Positions 32,937 through 42,252 of a stretch of DNA of 64,000 bases are shown here, piece after piece; the stretch's first letter is position 1, and every line of letters starts with the position of its first letter. This stretch comes from Berberis thunbergii. Taxonomy: Eukaryota > Streptophyta > Magnoliopsida > Ranunculales > Berberidaceae. The stretch lies in contig QNQO01001853.1 of assembly GCA_003290165.1 (NCBI GenBank), forward strand, positions 1-64,000, read 5' to 3'. A model generated the notes under the pieces. It saw only the letters and a program-made list of their open reading frames with translations, was not told where the DNA came from and did no database searches. The translations under genes and the position numbers were made by a program.

Positions 32937-33362
32937 TATGAGAAGGCCAGCAAGAGGAGAGCTTCATTTCCAGCAAAGCTTCGAGCACAAGGCACTACCA
33001 AGGCAAAGCTTCGAGCACATAACAGAGTCTACAAAGGCACTTTGTCATTGTTGTTTGATTCTTCAGGTTCATACAATACCATGTCTTATATTTTCTTCAT
33101 TTCCTCATTTTTGCCTATTCTAATATTGAGTGTACTAGTTCATGACTTAAGATGTTTACAATCTAGGAATTAATAAAGTATTCATTTGCAAAGATTGTTG
33201 TGGTTGCTGCCTTGTAGTAGTCTGAGTTGACTGTTTTAAGGATTTGATTTTATATGGATGCTTTGTTATGATATACTCTATAACTTGAAGAAAATATTCA
33301 TCTTAGTAAGGACTGATTTCGCAAGTGTGGGGCTGTGATTTTGCTGCAGCAGCAAAAAAAAA

Positions 33363-33757
33363 TCAATTATATTAATTTGCAACGATTTCAAACCATCGCA
33401 AAAGACCAGATTTCTTTTTTTTTATTTTGTTTTGACTGGCCACGGCTTAAAACCGTGATCGCCACTCTTGCAACGGCTTAAAATCGTGGCCATCATCATT
33501 GCCACGGCTTATAATCGTGGCCAGATTGCAACGGCTTATAACCGTGGCTACTATTGTTACAACGGCTTATAGCCGTGGCTAAATGTAGAAATTCATCATG
33601 CCTCCTCGAGCATAAAATCATTGCTAAAATGTTTTGCCACGGTTTATAGCCGTTAATGATGATTTTGCGATGCCTCTACTGCCCACGCCTCTAAGTTGTG
33701 ACAATTGGTTACCCCCACGGTTCAAAACCGTTGCTAATGGGTATTTTTGGTGTAGTG
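33363..33757 (+). mobile_element. CACTA subterminal repeats and terminal inverted repeat
   Basis: Roughly ten copies of a 20-bp unit of the type GCCACGGCTTATAACCGTGG, or AACGGCTTAAAACCGTGGC, occur in both orientations; each is itself nearly palindromic. The block ends with GGGTATTTTTGGTGTAGTG at 33757, the reverse complement of a CACTACACCAAAAAT TIR. In CACTA elements such repeats bind the element's own DNA-binding protein. The flank is ACC (33758-33760). The same unit and TIR occur at 4700-5015. Confidence 0.85.
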
Positions 33758-34200
33758 ACCAATTACTCAGTTGATTACATGTGAATTTGCATATGATAGC
33801 CATGAATAAGCATTAACTAAAGAAAAATATTAGATCTTAACTCATGCTTATAATTCATCATAAAGTCATGCAATTAAAAACCAAACCTCATCATTGTGTT
33901 GGAAAGTATTCTAAGACTCAAAACAATTATAAAAATATTTTTTTTACTGACACTAATACCAAAGAAAGAAAACAAAAACCAACAAATTTTAATTTTTTAT
34001 TTTCATGGACTGACACTTTTTAATTTTTTTTTCAAAATAAAAACAACGTTGTTCCCCCCTCACTTAAACCTAACATTGTCCTCAATGTTAATAAAGTATA
34101 GCACATGCAATGAAAGATTTAAAAGCAGAAAAACAAATTACTAATAAAAAAAAATTCCGAAAAGAAAATAAAGGGCTAGAAAAGAAAATCCGATTGAGTT
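33758..34200 (-). other. Athila 3' non-coding region next to the CACTA end
   Basis: AT-rich and without ORFs on the element's strand. It includes the phrase GAGGACAATGTTAGGTTTAAG and GAGGGGGGAACAACG (minus strand, about 34094-34050), typical of the stretch after pol in Athila/Tat elements. It stops at the CACTA TIR and should continue after the CACTA insertion; 5019-6393 is the proposed continuation. Confidence 0.55.
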
Positions 34201-34477
34201 GCCTCCCAAGAATCGCTTGTTTTAACGTCGTGCAACCTGACGGTATCTCCAATTAATCCTTAGAATAAGTGGGAACATGGAGTGACACATTCTCCACGCC
34301 GTGCTCCACAAATGACTCATAATAGGGCTTAAGTCGATGATGTTTCACCTTAAAACCCTTACCGGATGTGACACTCTTAATCTGTATAGCACCATGGGAA
34401 AAAACATTAGTAATAATAAAAATACCAAGCCATTCTGAACGTAACTTAACAGTTCTTACACACGATTGGAAAAACAA
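34200..34477 (-). pseudogene. Athila integrase C-terminal fragment
   Basis: The minus-strand frame from 34477 reads KLRSEWLGIFIITNVFSHGA, IQIKSVTSGKGFKVKHHRLK and PYYES, the SH3-like C-terminal end of Athila integrase (usual form SRWxGPFxVxxVFPHGAVE). Just after it, at about 34240-34200, comes AACGACGTTAAA-like and CTTGGGAGGCAACTCAA, a signature of the end of pol in these elements. Everything between protease and this piece is missing. Confidence 0.7.
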
Positions 34478-34643
34478 GACTTTTTTCCAATGACAAAATT
34501 ATTTCCATGGATCATTTGATCATGAAAAACTATGGTGTTCTCCTTATAATTGTTTTTACTATCATAGGCCTCATCCTGAATCTTTTTGAGCTCATTCAAC
34601 TATTTTTTCTTCCACTTCTTTGTGTCATAGGGAACTCTATTGC

Positions 34644-35270
34644 TCATATATCCAACAGCAGTAGTGATGGTGGTCTCAAGTTTATCATTGTTTCTAATGT
34701 CTGGGCCAAATTGTCATTCACATTAATAGAAAAACAAGAATGATTTTTAGTAGGATATCTCATGGCTTCAAAGATGTTGAAGCCAATCACATCACCATCA
34801 AATTTCATGGTTAGTTTCCCTGCATGCAGATCAATATTTGTCTTCGCGGTTTTCATGAAGGGGCACCATAAAAGAATAGGCCATGGTGTTGAAAATTTCG
34901 AATCTTCCATCTCAAGCACATAGAAATCTGCTGAAAATATCAAATGGTTAACCTGCACCATCACAATTTCCAACAAACCTCGTGGATATGCATTAGAATG
35001 GTCAACCAATTGAATAATAACACCATCATTTTTTAGCTTCCCGAGATTCATAGATCGATAAATAGAATACGACATAACATTAATTGAAGCACAAAAGTCT
35101 AACATTGCATTTTCAATTTTAGTGTTACCGATAACACAAAGGATAGTGAAACTACCCGGATCGTTACACTTCGGCGACAATTTCCTTTGAAGAACTACAG
35201 AGACATTCTCACTCACCTTAACTACTTCTCCGTCTTGAAGTCGGCTCTTTGTTGTGCAAAACTTCTTCAA
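34644..35270 (-). pseudogene. Athila protease (retropepsin-like)
   Basis: The frame of 208 codons holds KKFCTTKSRLQDGEVVKVSE, CNDPGSFTILCVIGN, then MLDFCASINVMSYSIY, where family members read DLGASINVMPYSIY: the catalytic aspartate is kept and the glycine is cysteine. It continues VIIQLVDHSNAYPRGLLEIV, VQVNHLIFSADFYVLEMED and LWCPFMKTAKTNIDL, the usual protease end. The frame is fully open, unusual in this window, but the Gly change and the loss of reverse transcriptase downstream make an active product unlikely. Confidence 0.75.
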
Positions 35271-35377
35271 AATTTTGCATACTTAGGCACTTTCTTAATA
35301 GCATCAAGAAGCAAAATATTTACTTGGACTTTCCAGAAGCTTTCCAAAATTTTCTTCTCCTGTTCATTTATCTTAGT

Positions 35378-36512
35378 CTAGGCAAACCTGCGCGGGAAAG
35401 GCAAAATAGGTAAAGATGGATTAGCAGGAACTGAACTTGGAATACTCACCTTTTTAACAGAGGGCTTTGGTGTCTCAACGGTGGCTAGATCATCCGTTTG
35501 TAACTTAGCTTCCACATTTCGGCTCTGTTTGGGGACTATTGGCTCATTCGCAATTTGCCTACCACTCCTCAGTGTAATTATTTTTGCGGTTTCAACCCCA
35601 CTTTTCGGATTTGGAATGGTAGAACTAGGAAGTTTTCCTTGCTCGCAAATTTGTCCAATAAACTCAACTATCTGTTTCATTTGTAGCTTCATATCAGCTA
35701 TATCTTTTGATTGGTTCTGCTGAGAAATAGTTAACGATTTCAAAATCTCATCATAATTAAAGGGATAACTTAGATGTCCTGAGGTGATTCTGGCGGCCTT
35801 TGGAAGAAACCAGGGGGTGGCCGATTCGAAGTTTGTTGTTGAGGTTGTTCTGAATTTCTCCATCCAAAGATGGGATGATTTCTCCAACCTTCATTGTAAG
35901 TGTTCGAATAAGGGTTATTCTTATAGTGATTTTGCCCCTGAAAACCTACTGCATTCACATTCTCTCAATCGTCAATCTCAATCAGTTGAGGACATTGATC
36001 AGATGGATGTCCTAGCTTAGTGCACGCGCCACAAACTTGTGCAACTCCTAGCACATTCAGCTTCCCCAGAACCTAAGTCACAAGTGAAGTAAGATTAGCC
36101 ATTTGAGCTTCCAAACTAGAATTAGTACTTACCACATTGACTTGGCATGAAGGTTCTCCAATTTTTTCATATTGTTGGGCATTTAAGGCTGGATTTGCAA
36201 TCAAAGTCTTTGTTGCTACTGGAGTTTTATCAACCAAAGTTCCTCCCACCGCTACATCTAACATCTGTCGCTCAAGAGTAAGCAATCCCTCATAAAAGTA
36301 TTGAATCAGGAGTTCCTCCTCCATCTGATGAAGTGGACATGATGTTATGAGAGTTTTGAAGTGCTCATAGTAATCTAGATACGATTCTCCTGGACCTTGC
36401 TGAATACAACTGATTTTCTTCCTCAACAAGATGATTTTTGAAGTTGGGAAGAATCTCTCTAGAAACACCTTCTTCATGCTATCCCGAGAGTATACTGTTC
36501 TGGAAGGTAGTT
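35378..36512 (-). pseudogene. Athila gag, C-terminal part
   Basis: Starting at the Tekay insertion point the minus strand reads LPEQYTLG (usual LPPGSITTW) then MKKVFLERFFPTSKIILLRK, ISCIQQGPGESYLDYYEHFK, LLIQYFYEGLL and, near 36180-36080, AQQYEKIGEPSCQVN. About 36037-35990 encodes VCGACTKLGHPSDQCP, an intact CX2CX4HX4C zinc knuckle. Later come NEGWRNHPIFGWRN (about 35890) and ITLRSGRQIANEP (about 35570), the usual linker toward protease. Frames change near 36480, 36070 and 35880-35770. With the N-terminal piece at 44894-45249 it makes one gag split by the insertion. Confidence 0.8.
36508..36512 (+). other. Target site duplication TAGTT, left copy
   Basis: TAGTT immediately precedes the LTR start at 36513 and is repeated exactly at 44889-44893 after the LTR end. 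Five-base duplications are what Ty3 integrases make. Confidence 0.9.
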
Positions 36513-38696
36513 TGTACTATCTGTCGATTTTGTTTTAAAAAATTTGTTTGGAAATGGGGTGTGCTCAGAAATTCGATGGGGGAAAATAGCCACCCCACCT
36601 ATTAAGAGAAAGCCCCCTCCCTTCTTTTTACTTTTTTCCTTCCAGGGAGCGTTTTCTCATTTCGTCATCTTCTTCTCAGGTGAAATCTCGATTGATTTGT
36701 CGATTTCTTCCCCCCAAAACTCATCTATTCCTCCTCATTTTTCTTCCTTTTTCTCCCCTCTCATTCTTGCTTCAGTTTTTTGTTTTAAAAATCGAAAATT
36801 TCAGATTGTGTGGGCTTAAGGGTGTTGGTTTTGATTGTTCGGATTGCTTAGCTTCGATCAGCCTTTTCAGGGGCATTTGTGGCATCATTTGGAACCTGTA
36901 AACCCCACATACAAGGGTGGTTTAAGGATTGGTCGAAATTTAAAAAAAAAAATCAGTGTGCATGTCAGTTAGGAAGGTTTTTCGGCATGAATCCAGGCTT
37001 TGGGCGCGTGGGTAAACTGCACATTCGTGATTTCAGTGTTCTTAGCCCTATTTCTGGATTGTTGTGTTATTCAAAGGCGATCAGACCGGCTAGGGTGGGT
37101 TTCGGCGAGTTTTTGTCGAACTTTGGGTTTCGTCGGGGTGTTTGTCGGATTGTATTTGCCTGTAAGTTTTTCTTTCAGTCATGCGCCGGTTGTAACTTAT
37201 TTCATTTTCCAGTTTTCGGCTAGTTTGCTCACTTTTGACTCCACCTTACAGTTTAAAATTTTTTTTGTGGTCCTACATTCGCTGTTTTGTGGGTTGGGAG
37301 CTTCGACCAATAGGATTAGGGTTCCGAAAACCCATTCCGCTCAAGTGAGTGTAACTATAATATTTATTTTGAGAAATAAATATTTTAAATCCTGAATTTA
37401 ATTTTTACATTATACCATCGATTGTGTATAATTGAATACAAGTCTAAAATTTTGGGTTTTCGGAGGTTTTGATGGTTGTGTTGGTTCTTTTGTGAATGAA
37501 TTAAGTATTGAGTTTTCTAAAAGCGTGATATACAAGAATGAAATCGAATAGTGGTTGAATTTGGGTATGATTAGGCTTTGGTGTAATGGCATTGGGCTTG
37601 TATGCTTCGTTTTCGAGTTTGCATAGTATGTAATGTTTTACTTTAGATTGCCGAGTTTTGAGCATGTATGATAGTTCGACTCGTATGAATTTATTGTGGT
37701 GAATTGGGTCATGTCGGGACCCTAGCGTAGTCGTGGATTTATGAAAATTGCCTAACTGATTATGGTTACACGTCTGTTACATTTGATTCTGTACAGACTT
37801 GTAGTATGTGTATGTTGATATTAGTGTAAGTGTATTTACCCCGCTATAATGCCTGTTGTACCGATGCTTAGGAGCTTGCTCGCATCATGAGTTGAATGGT
37901 GCTTGAGATGACTCGCACTAGACATTGAGGATGCTATTGCATGTGGCATGCTTGTTGAGGTGCGGTGAGCTCCCGCACGCACTTTCCACTAGAGAGTGCA
38001 GTAGGATGGGTCCCGGAGGACGTGCTTTGGAGATTACTCGCTTTCCTTCCTAGCGCGCTTGAGTTGGATTTCTATTAGGTTGTCCATGTTAGGCCAGTCA
38101 TTCGGGATGTTTGAGTTTGTATCCGAGCATATGGCACCCCATTAGGATACAAACAAGCCCGAAGCGGTACTGGTGCACATTGTGGGATGTGTCTAGGTGA
38201 GACACATTAGTAGGGTATGCGGATACCTACGATATGAGACACGTAGAAATTTTATGGTTTCGACTTTCGATTTGACTGCCATACCTAGGAGGCTATGCAT
38301 GACTACTATATCGTCTTCATTTTCATCGCTTGATATTTACCATGTTTGAATCACCTGTAATGACCGGCATATTTCATAAAATTGTAGTTATTGTTGAATC
38401 TGAAATGCTTGTGTTGGTGCTTGAACTTAGAAATATCATTCTTAAAAACATAGTGTGATTTAGACTTTAGAACCTGTATGGGGACACCTTTTCTATTTTA
38501 TGGATCATGCATCTGATTACTCACTTATCCATTATTGTGTGGCATGAATTTCCTCTTTATATTGTGTGGCATGAATTTCCCCTGTATATTATTCTGTTAT
38601 TTGTATTTAGTTCACTTACACCAGCTAGCTTTGTGTTTTGCTGACCCCGCAAGGGGTGTGCTTCTATCGAAGTGCAGGCAGTGTTGGCGTTCCTGC
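36513..38696 (+). repeat. Tekay/Del 5' LTR, 3'-truncated
   Basis: Starts TGTACTATCTGTCGATTTTG. It aligns with the 3' LTR from 42253 up to about 36889, is unrelated between about 36890 and 37195 (where the 3' LTR has integrase sequence), then aligns again to GTGTTGGCGTTCCTGC at 38696. The last 325 bp (equivalent of 44564-44888) are missing. The unreplaced 36890-37195 block probably represents the original LTR sequence. Confidence 0.85.
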
Positions 38697-38854
38697 CTGT
38701 TAGCCTCGCAGCTATTTTCGGTCAGGGAAATGTTGAGGGTATATTACTATTGTTGTTGTAGTTGTGTGTGCTAGATGTAGTAGGATATGTGTTATGTGCA
38801 TTATGCGTATGAAAAATTGCATGTTAGTGTGTTGTTATGTGACTCAGGATATAT
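38697..38854 (+). other. Deletion scar between LTR and protease
   Basis: About 160 bp of T/G-rich DNA where a complete element would have the LTR end, primer site and gag. It may contain a few codons of the gag-protease junction before [13 protein letters not shown]. The primer site TGGTATCAGAGC is absent. Confidence 0.5.
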
Positions 38855-40130
38855 GTGTTGTGTACCAGGTTTTGTGCATTCGTCGTTTTCCCAGTTGAGG
38901 GCTTTTTCGATACAGGAGCATCTAGGTCTTTTATTTCTAGACAGTTGGTTGTTAGAAACCGCCTAGGGGTAGTGCCTTTGCAAGAACCCTTGTGTGTTGT
39001 GTCTCCTTTGGGCAGTTCGGTTTGGTTGTGGGAATATTGTCTCCGTTTAGAGTTCTCCTTGTTGGGGTACAATTTCGTGTTTGACTTTATTGTCTTGGGT
39101 TTTAAGGGCTCTCATTTGATTCTAGGGATGGATTGGTTGTCCAGTCATCCGGTGATCATTGATTGCTTGCATGGGTCGGTGATGTTAGCGCCACCTGATG
39201 TTTTACCTCGTGTTTTAGCTTGTGAGCCCGATTCTGTTTTTGTGATGTTGAGTTTTCTTAGCTCTCTTGAGATTTCTAGTCCCGATACTAGTTCTGTAGA
39301 AGTTGTGTGTGAGTTCCCTGATGTCTTTCAAGAGATTCTTGGTATCCCTCCTCGTCGTGAGGTAGAGTTTCGGATTGACCCGGTTCCTGGTACTGCACCT
39401 ATATCCAAATCAACGTACAGGCTTGCACCTAAGCAATTGGAAGAGATGAAAGTACAACTTGATGATATGCTTCGTAAGGGGTTTATTCGGCTGAGCAATT
39501 CACCTTGGGGGGCTCCAGCAATATTTGTGTCCAAGAAGGATGGATCTTTGAGGATGTGCATAGATTATCAAGATCTGATTAAAGTGACCATCAAGAATAA
39601 GTATTCGTTGCCTCGAATTGATGATCTATTGGATCAGTTGAGGGGAGCCGTAGTGTTTTCACAGTTAGATTTGCAGTTTGGGTGTCATCAGATGAGAGTT
39701 GAGGAACATTCTGTTCCAATTATCGCTATTCGGACCCGTTATGGCTTGTATGAGTTTCCAGTCATACCATTTGGACTGAAAAATGCACCGGCTTTCTTCA
39801 TGGATTTGATGAATAGATTGTTCAGTCCGTACTTGGACAAGTTTGTGGTAATCTTCATTGATGATATCTTAGTGTACTCGAGGAGTTTAGAAGAGCACAG
39901 AGAGCACTTTCGCATTGTTTCGCAGGCACTTAGAGAAAATCAGTTTTATGCAAAGTTCAGTAAGTGTCATTTCTAGGAGCCTGAAGTTCAATTTCTCGGG
40001 CATGTTATTTCTAGTGGAGGTATTGCAGTGGATCCTGAGAAAGTCGAAGCAGTGAGGTCTTAGAGACGACCGAGTAGTGTGACAGAGATTATTAGTTTCC
40101 TGGGTTTGGCCGATTATTACCGACGCTTCA
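38855..40130 (+). pseudogene. Tekay/Del protease and reverse transcriptase
   Basis: Frame 38855-39976 (373 codons) holds the protease active site [12 protein letters not shown] (about residues 17-28) and [20 protein letters not shown], then the reverse transcriptase: [54 protein letters not shown] (motif A Asp present), [15 protein letters not shown] and FIDDILVYS (both catalytic Asp present). TAG at 39974-39976 replaces the conserved Trp codon after KCHF, and a second TAG at 40061-40063 also replaces Trp. The sequence continues VQFLGHVISSGGIAVDPEKV and ITEIISFLGLADYYRRF-like to about 40138. Apart from the two stops the RT looks well preserved. Confidence 0.88.
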
Positions 40131-40138
40131 TCGAGAAA

Positions 40139-40650
40139 TTTTCCCTGATTGCACACCACTCACTCGGTTAACAAGGAAGAATGCCCCTTTTGTATGGTCA
40201 GAGAAGTGTGAAGAAGCTTTTGAAACTTTGAAGCTTCGGTTGACTTCAGCACCAGTGTTGACTATTTCGACACCTGGTGGCCGATTGGTGGTATTTACTA
40301 ATGCTTGCGGTACAGGATTGGGTGGAGTGTTGATGCAAGGCAAGAAGGTCGTAGCCTATGCGTCTTGACAGTTAAAACCCAATGAGAGGAGATATCCGAC
40401 ACATGATTTAGAATTGGCTGCCGTAGTCTTTGCTTTGAAGATCTGGAGACATTATATGCATAGTGAAAGGTTCGAGTTGTTCACAGATCACAAGAGTTTG
40501 AAGTACCTATTCACTCAGAGGGAGTTGAATATGAGGCAACAACGATGGGTTGATTTATTAGCAGCTATGACTTCGAGATACAGTATCAGCCTGGTAAAGC
40601 AAATGTGGTTGCAGATGCCTTGAGTAGGCAACATGCAGTGATGGCCACCA
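40139..40650 (+). pseudogene. Tekay/Del RNase H
   Basis: After a one-base loss near 40157 the frame gives TRKNAPFVWSEKCEEAF, then VVFTNACGTGLGGVLMQGKK, where the first RNase H aspartate (usual YTDAS) is Asn. TGA at 40366-40368 replaces the Arg of ASRQLKPNE (CGA to TGA). It continues [37 protein letters not shown] and [11 protein letters not shown] further one-base loss near 40568 shifts the frame to [20 protein letters not shown]. This RNase H would remove the RNA template during reverse transcription; it is inactive here. Confidence 0.85.
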
Positions 40651-40861
40651 TGATCATTCAAGAGTACCGAACACTTGAGACATTAGTTTCATTTGCAGTT
40701 CAACCTACTTTCAGTACAAGCAGCATGATAGCGAGTTTAGCAGTTTATCAACCATTGATCAGTAGAATGGTGGAGAGACAGACCTCCGATCCAGTGATAA
40801 CGAGGCAAATGGCAGATTTGGTAGTGGATATAGACTAGATGAGTGCCCTACCGATTGGTCA

Positions 40862-42170
40862 GTGGGTTCAGATGGAGGGTTCAAGTTTCGTGGGCGGCTT
40901 TGTGTTCCGTTTGATGAGGAGTTGCGGAGAGATATCTTACAGGAAGCTCGTAGATCTCGATTCACCATTCACCCCGGTGAAACAAAGCTGTATAGAGATT
41001 TGAGACGTTCTTTCTGGTGGCGTGGCATGAAGAAAAACATTGGAGAGTTTGTGGCACAATGTGCGACTTGTCAGCAGGTGAAAGCCGAGCATCAGAGACA
41101 GTCTAGGTTATTGCATCCATTGGAGATCCCGACGTGGAAGTGGGAGTATATCACTATAGATTTCATTAATGGACTTCCACGGTCGAGGAAAGGTCATGAG
41201 TCGATATGGGTCATTATTGATCGGTTGACGAAGTGTGCACATTTCATTCCTGTTAGTATGAATCGGACGGCAGATAGTCTAGCAGTGTTGTTCATTCGAG
41301 AGATAGTCCGCCTTCATGGGTCGCCTGTTTCAATTGTATCCAACCGAGATCCGATTTTCACAGCCCACTTATGGAAGAGCTTTCAGCAAGCTATGGGTAC
41401 TAGATTGTACATGAATACAACATATCATCCACAGACAGATGGCCAATCTGAGTGAGTGAATCAGGTAGTGGAAGACATGCTTAGAGCATACATTTTAGAC
41501 TTTAGAGGCAGTTGGGAAGATCACCTACTGTTGTTTGAATTTGCATACAACAACATCTACCACGTAAGTATTGGCATGACACCATTTGAGGCATTCTACG
41601 GACGACCGTGTAGGTCCCCTGTTTGTTGGGCAGAGATTGGAGAGTCAGTGGTGATGGGGCTGGATGTGATCAGAGAAACTACTGAGACGATTGAGCTGAT
41701 TAGAGCGCATTTGTTGACATCCCACAGTAGACAGAAGAGTTACGCTGATAGGAGGCGTGAGGAGTTAAAGTTTGTTGTTGGCGACAAAGTCTTTCTGAAA
41801 GTTTTCCCAATGCGCGGAGTTGTTAGGTTCTGAAGTTGAGGCAAGCTTGCACCGAGATATTTAAGGCCCTATGAGATTACTGAGAGGATTGGATCAGTGG
41901 CCTACAAATTGGCTTTGCTGCAGAGTATGTCAAGTCTCCACGACGTGTTTCACGTATCAATGTTGCGGAAGTTTTGGCAGACCCGTCACAGATTATGGAG
42001 CCCGCTGAGTTGGAGATTTTTGAGGAGTTAACTTATCATTTGAGGCCAGTAGCCATTGTTGATGATGACGTGAAACAACTTCGATGAAGGACGGTGAAGT
42101 TAGTGAAGGTCCAGTGGACCCATCGGGAAGGTGACATGACTTGGCAGTAGGAGGACCAGATGAGACAGAA
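40862..42170 (+). pseudogene. Tekay/Del integrase and chromodomain
   Basis: Frame 40862-41455 holds the zinc-binding region (HPGETKLYRDL, CATCQQVKAEHQ), the catalytic core with TIDFINGLPRSRKG (first Asp present), VSNRDPIFTAHLW, where the second catalytic Asp is Asn (codon 41342-41344, AAC), and YHPQTDGQSE (Glu present). TGA at 41453-41455 replaces Arg of ERVNQ. The frame 41456-41833 continues VVEDMLRAYILDF, FEFAYNNIYHVSIGMTPFEA and FYGRPCRSPVCW. After a frameshift near 41833 come VFHVSMLRK and, at about 41998-42170, EELTYHLRPVAIVDDDVKQL and VKVQWTHREGDMTW, a chromodomain remnant that would guide insertion to modified histones. Confidence 0.88.
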
Positions 42171-42235
42171 ATAACCAGAGCTTTTCGCCTAGTCTTTCTT
42201 GTCATTGCTTTGTCCGATCTCGAGGACAAGATCTC

Positions 42236-42252
42236 TTTTAAGGTGTGTATGA
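42236..42252 (+). other. Polypurine tract of the Tekay/Del element
   Basis: TTTTAAGGTGTGTATGA directly before the 3' LTR. Related elements usually read TTAAGGGGGGGAGAA, so it is degenerate. The preceding CTCGAGGACAAGATCTC matches the usual GAGGACGAAATTC phrase. Confidence 0.65.

Larger units (their letters stand above)
21858..33757 (+). mobile_element. CACTA (En/Spm) element with captured host gene fragments, 5' end missing
   Basis: Order on the plus strand: TNP2-type transposase, Transposase_24-type gene, about 1.9 kb non-coding, a run of host gene fragments (28821-32474), an unrecognised ORF, subterminal repeats (33363-33740) and the TIR ending GGTGTAGTG at 33757. The flanking Athila DNA starts with ACC. 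The transposase is truncated at its N-terminus and no left TIR (CACTACACC) is found directly upstream. The likely partner end is at 5015 in inverted position. The element is not autonomous. Confidence 0.75.
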
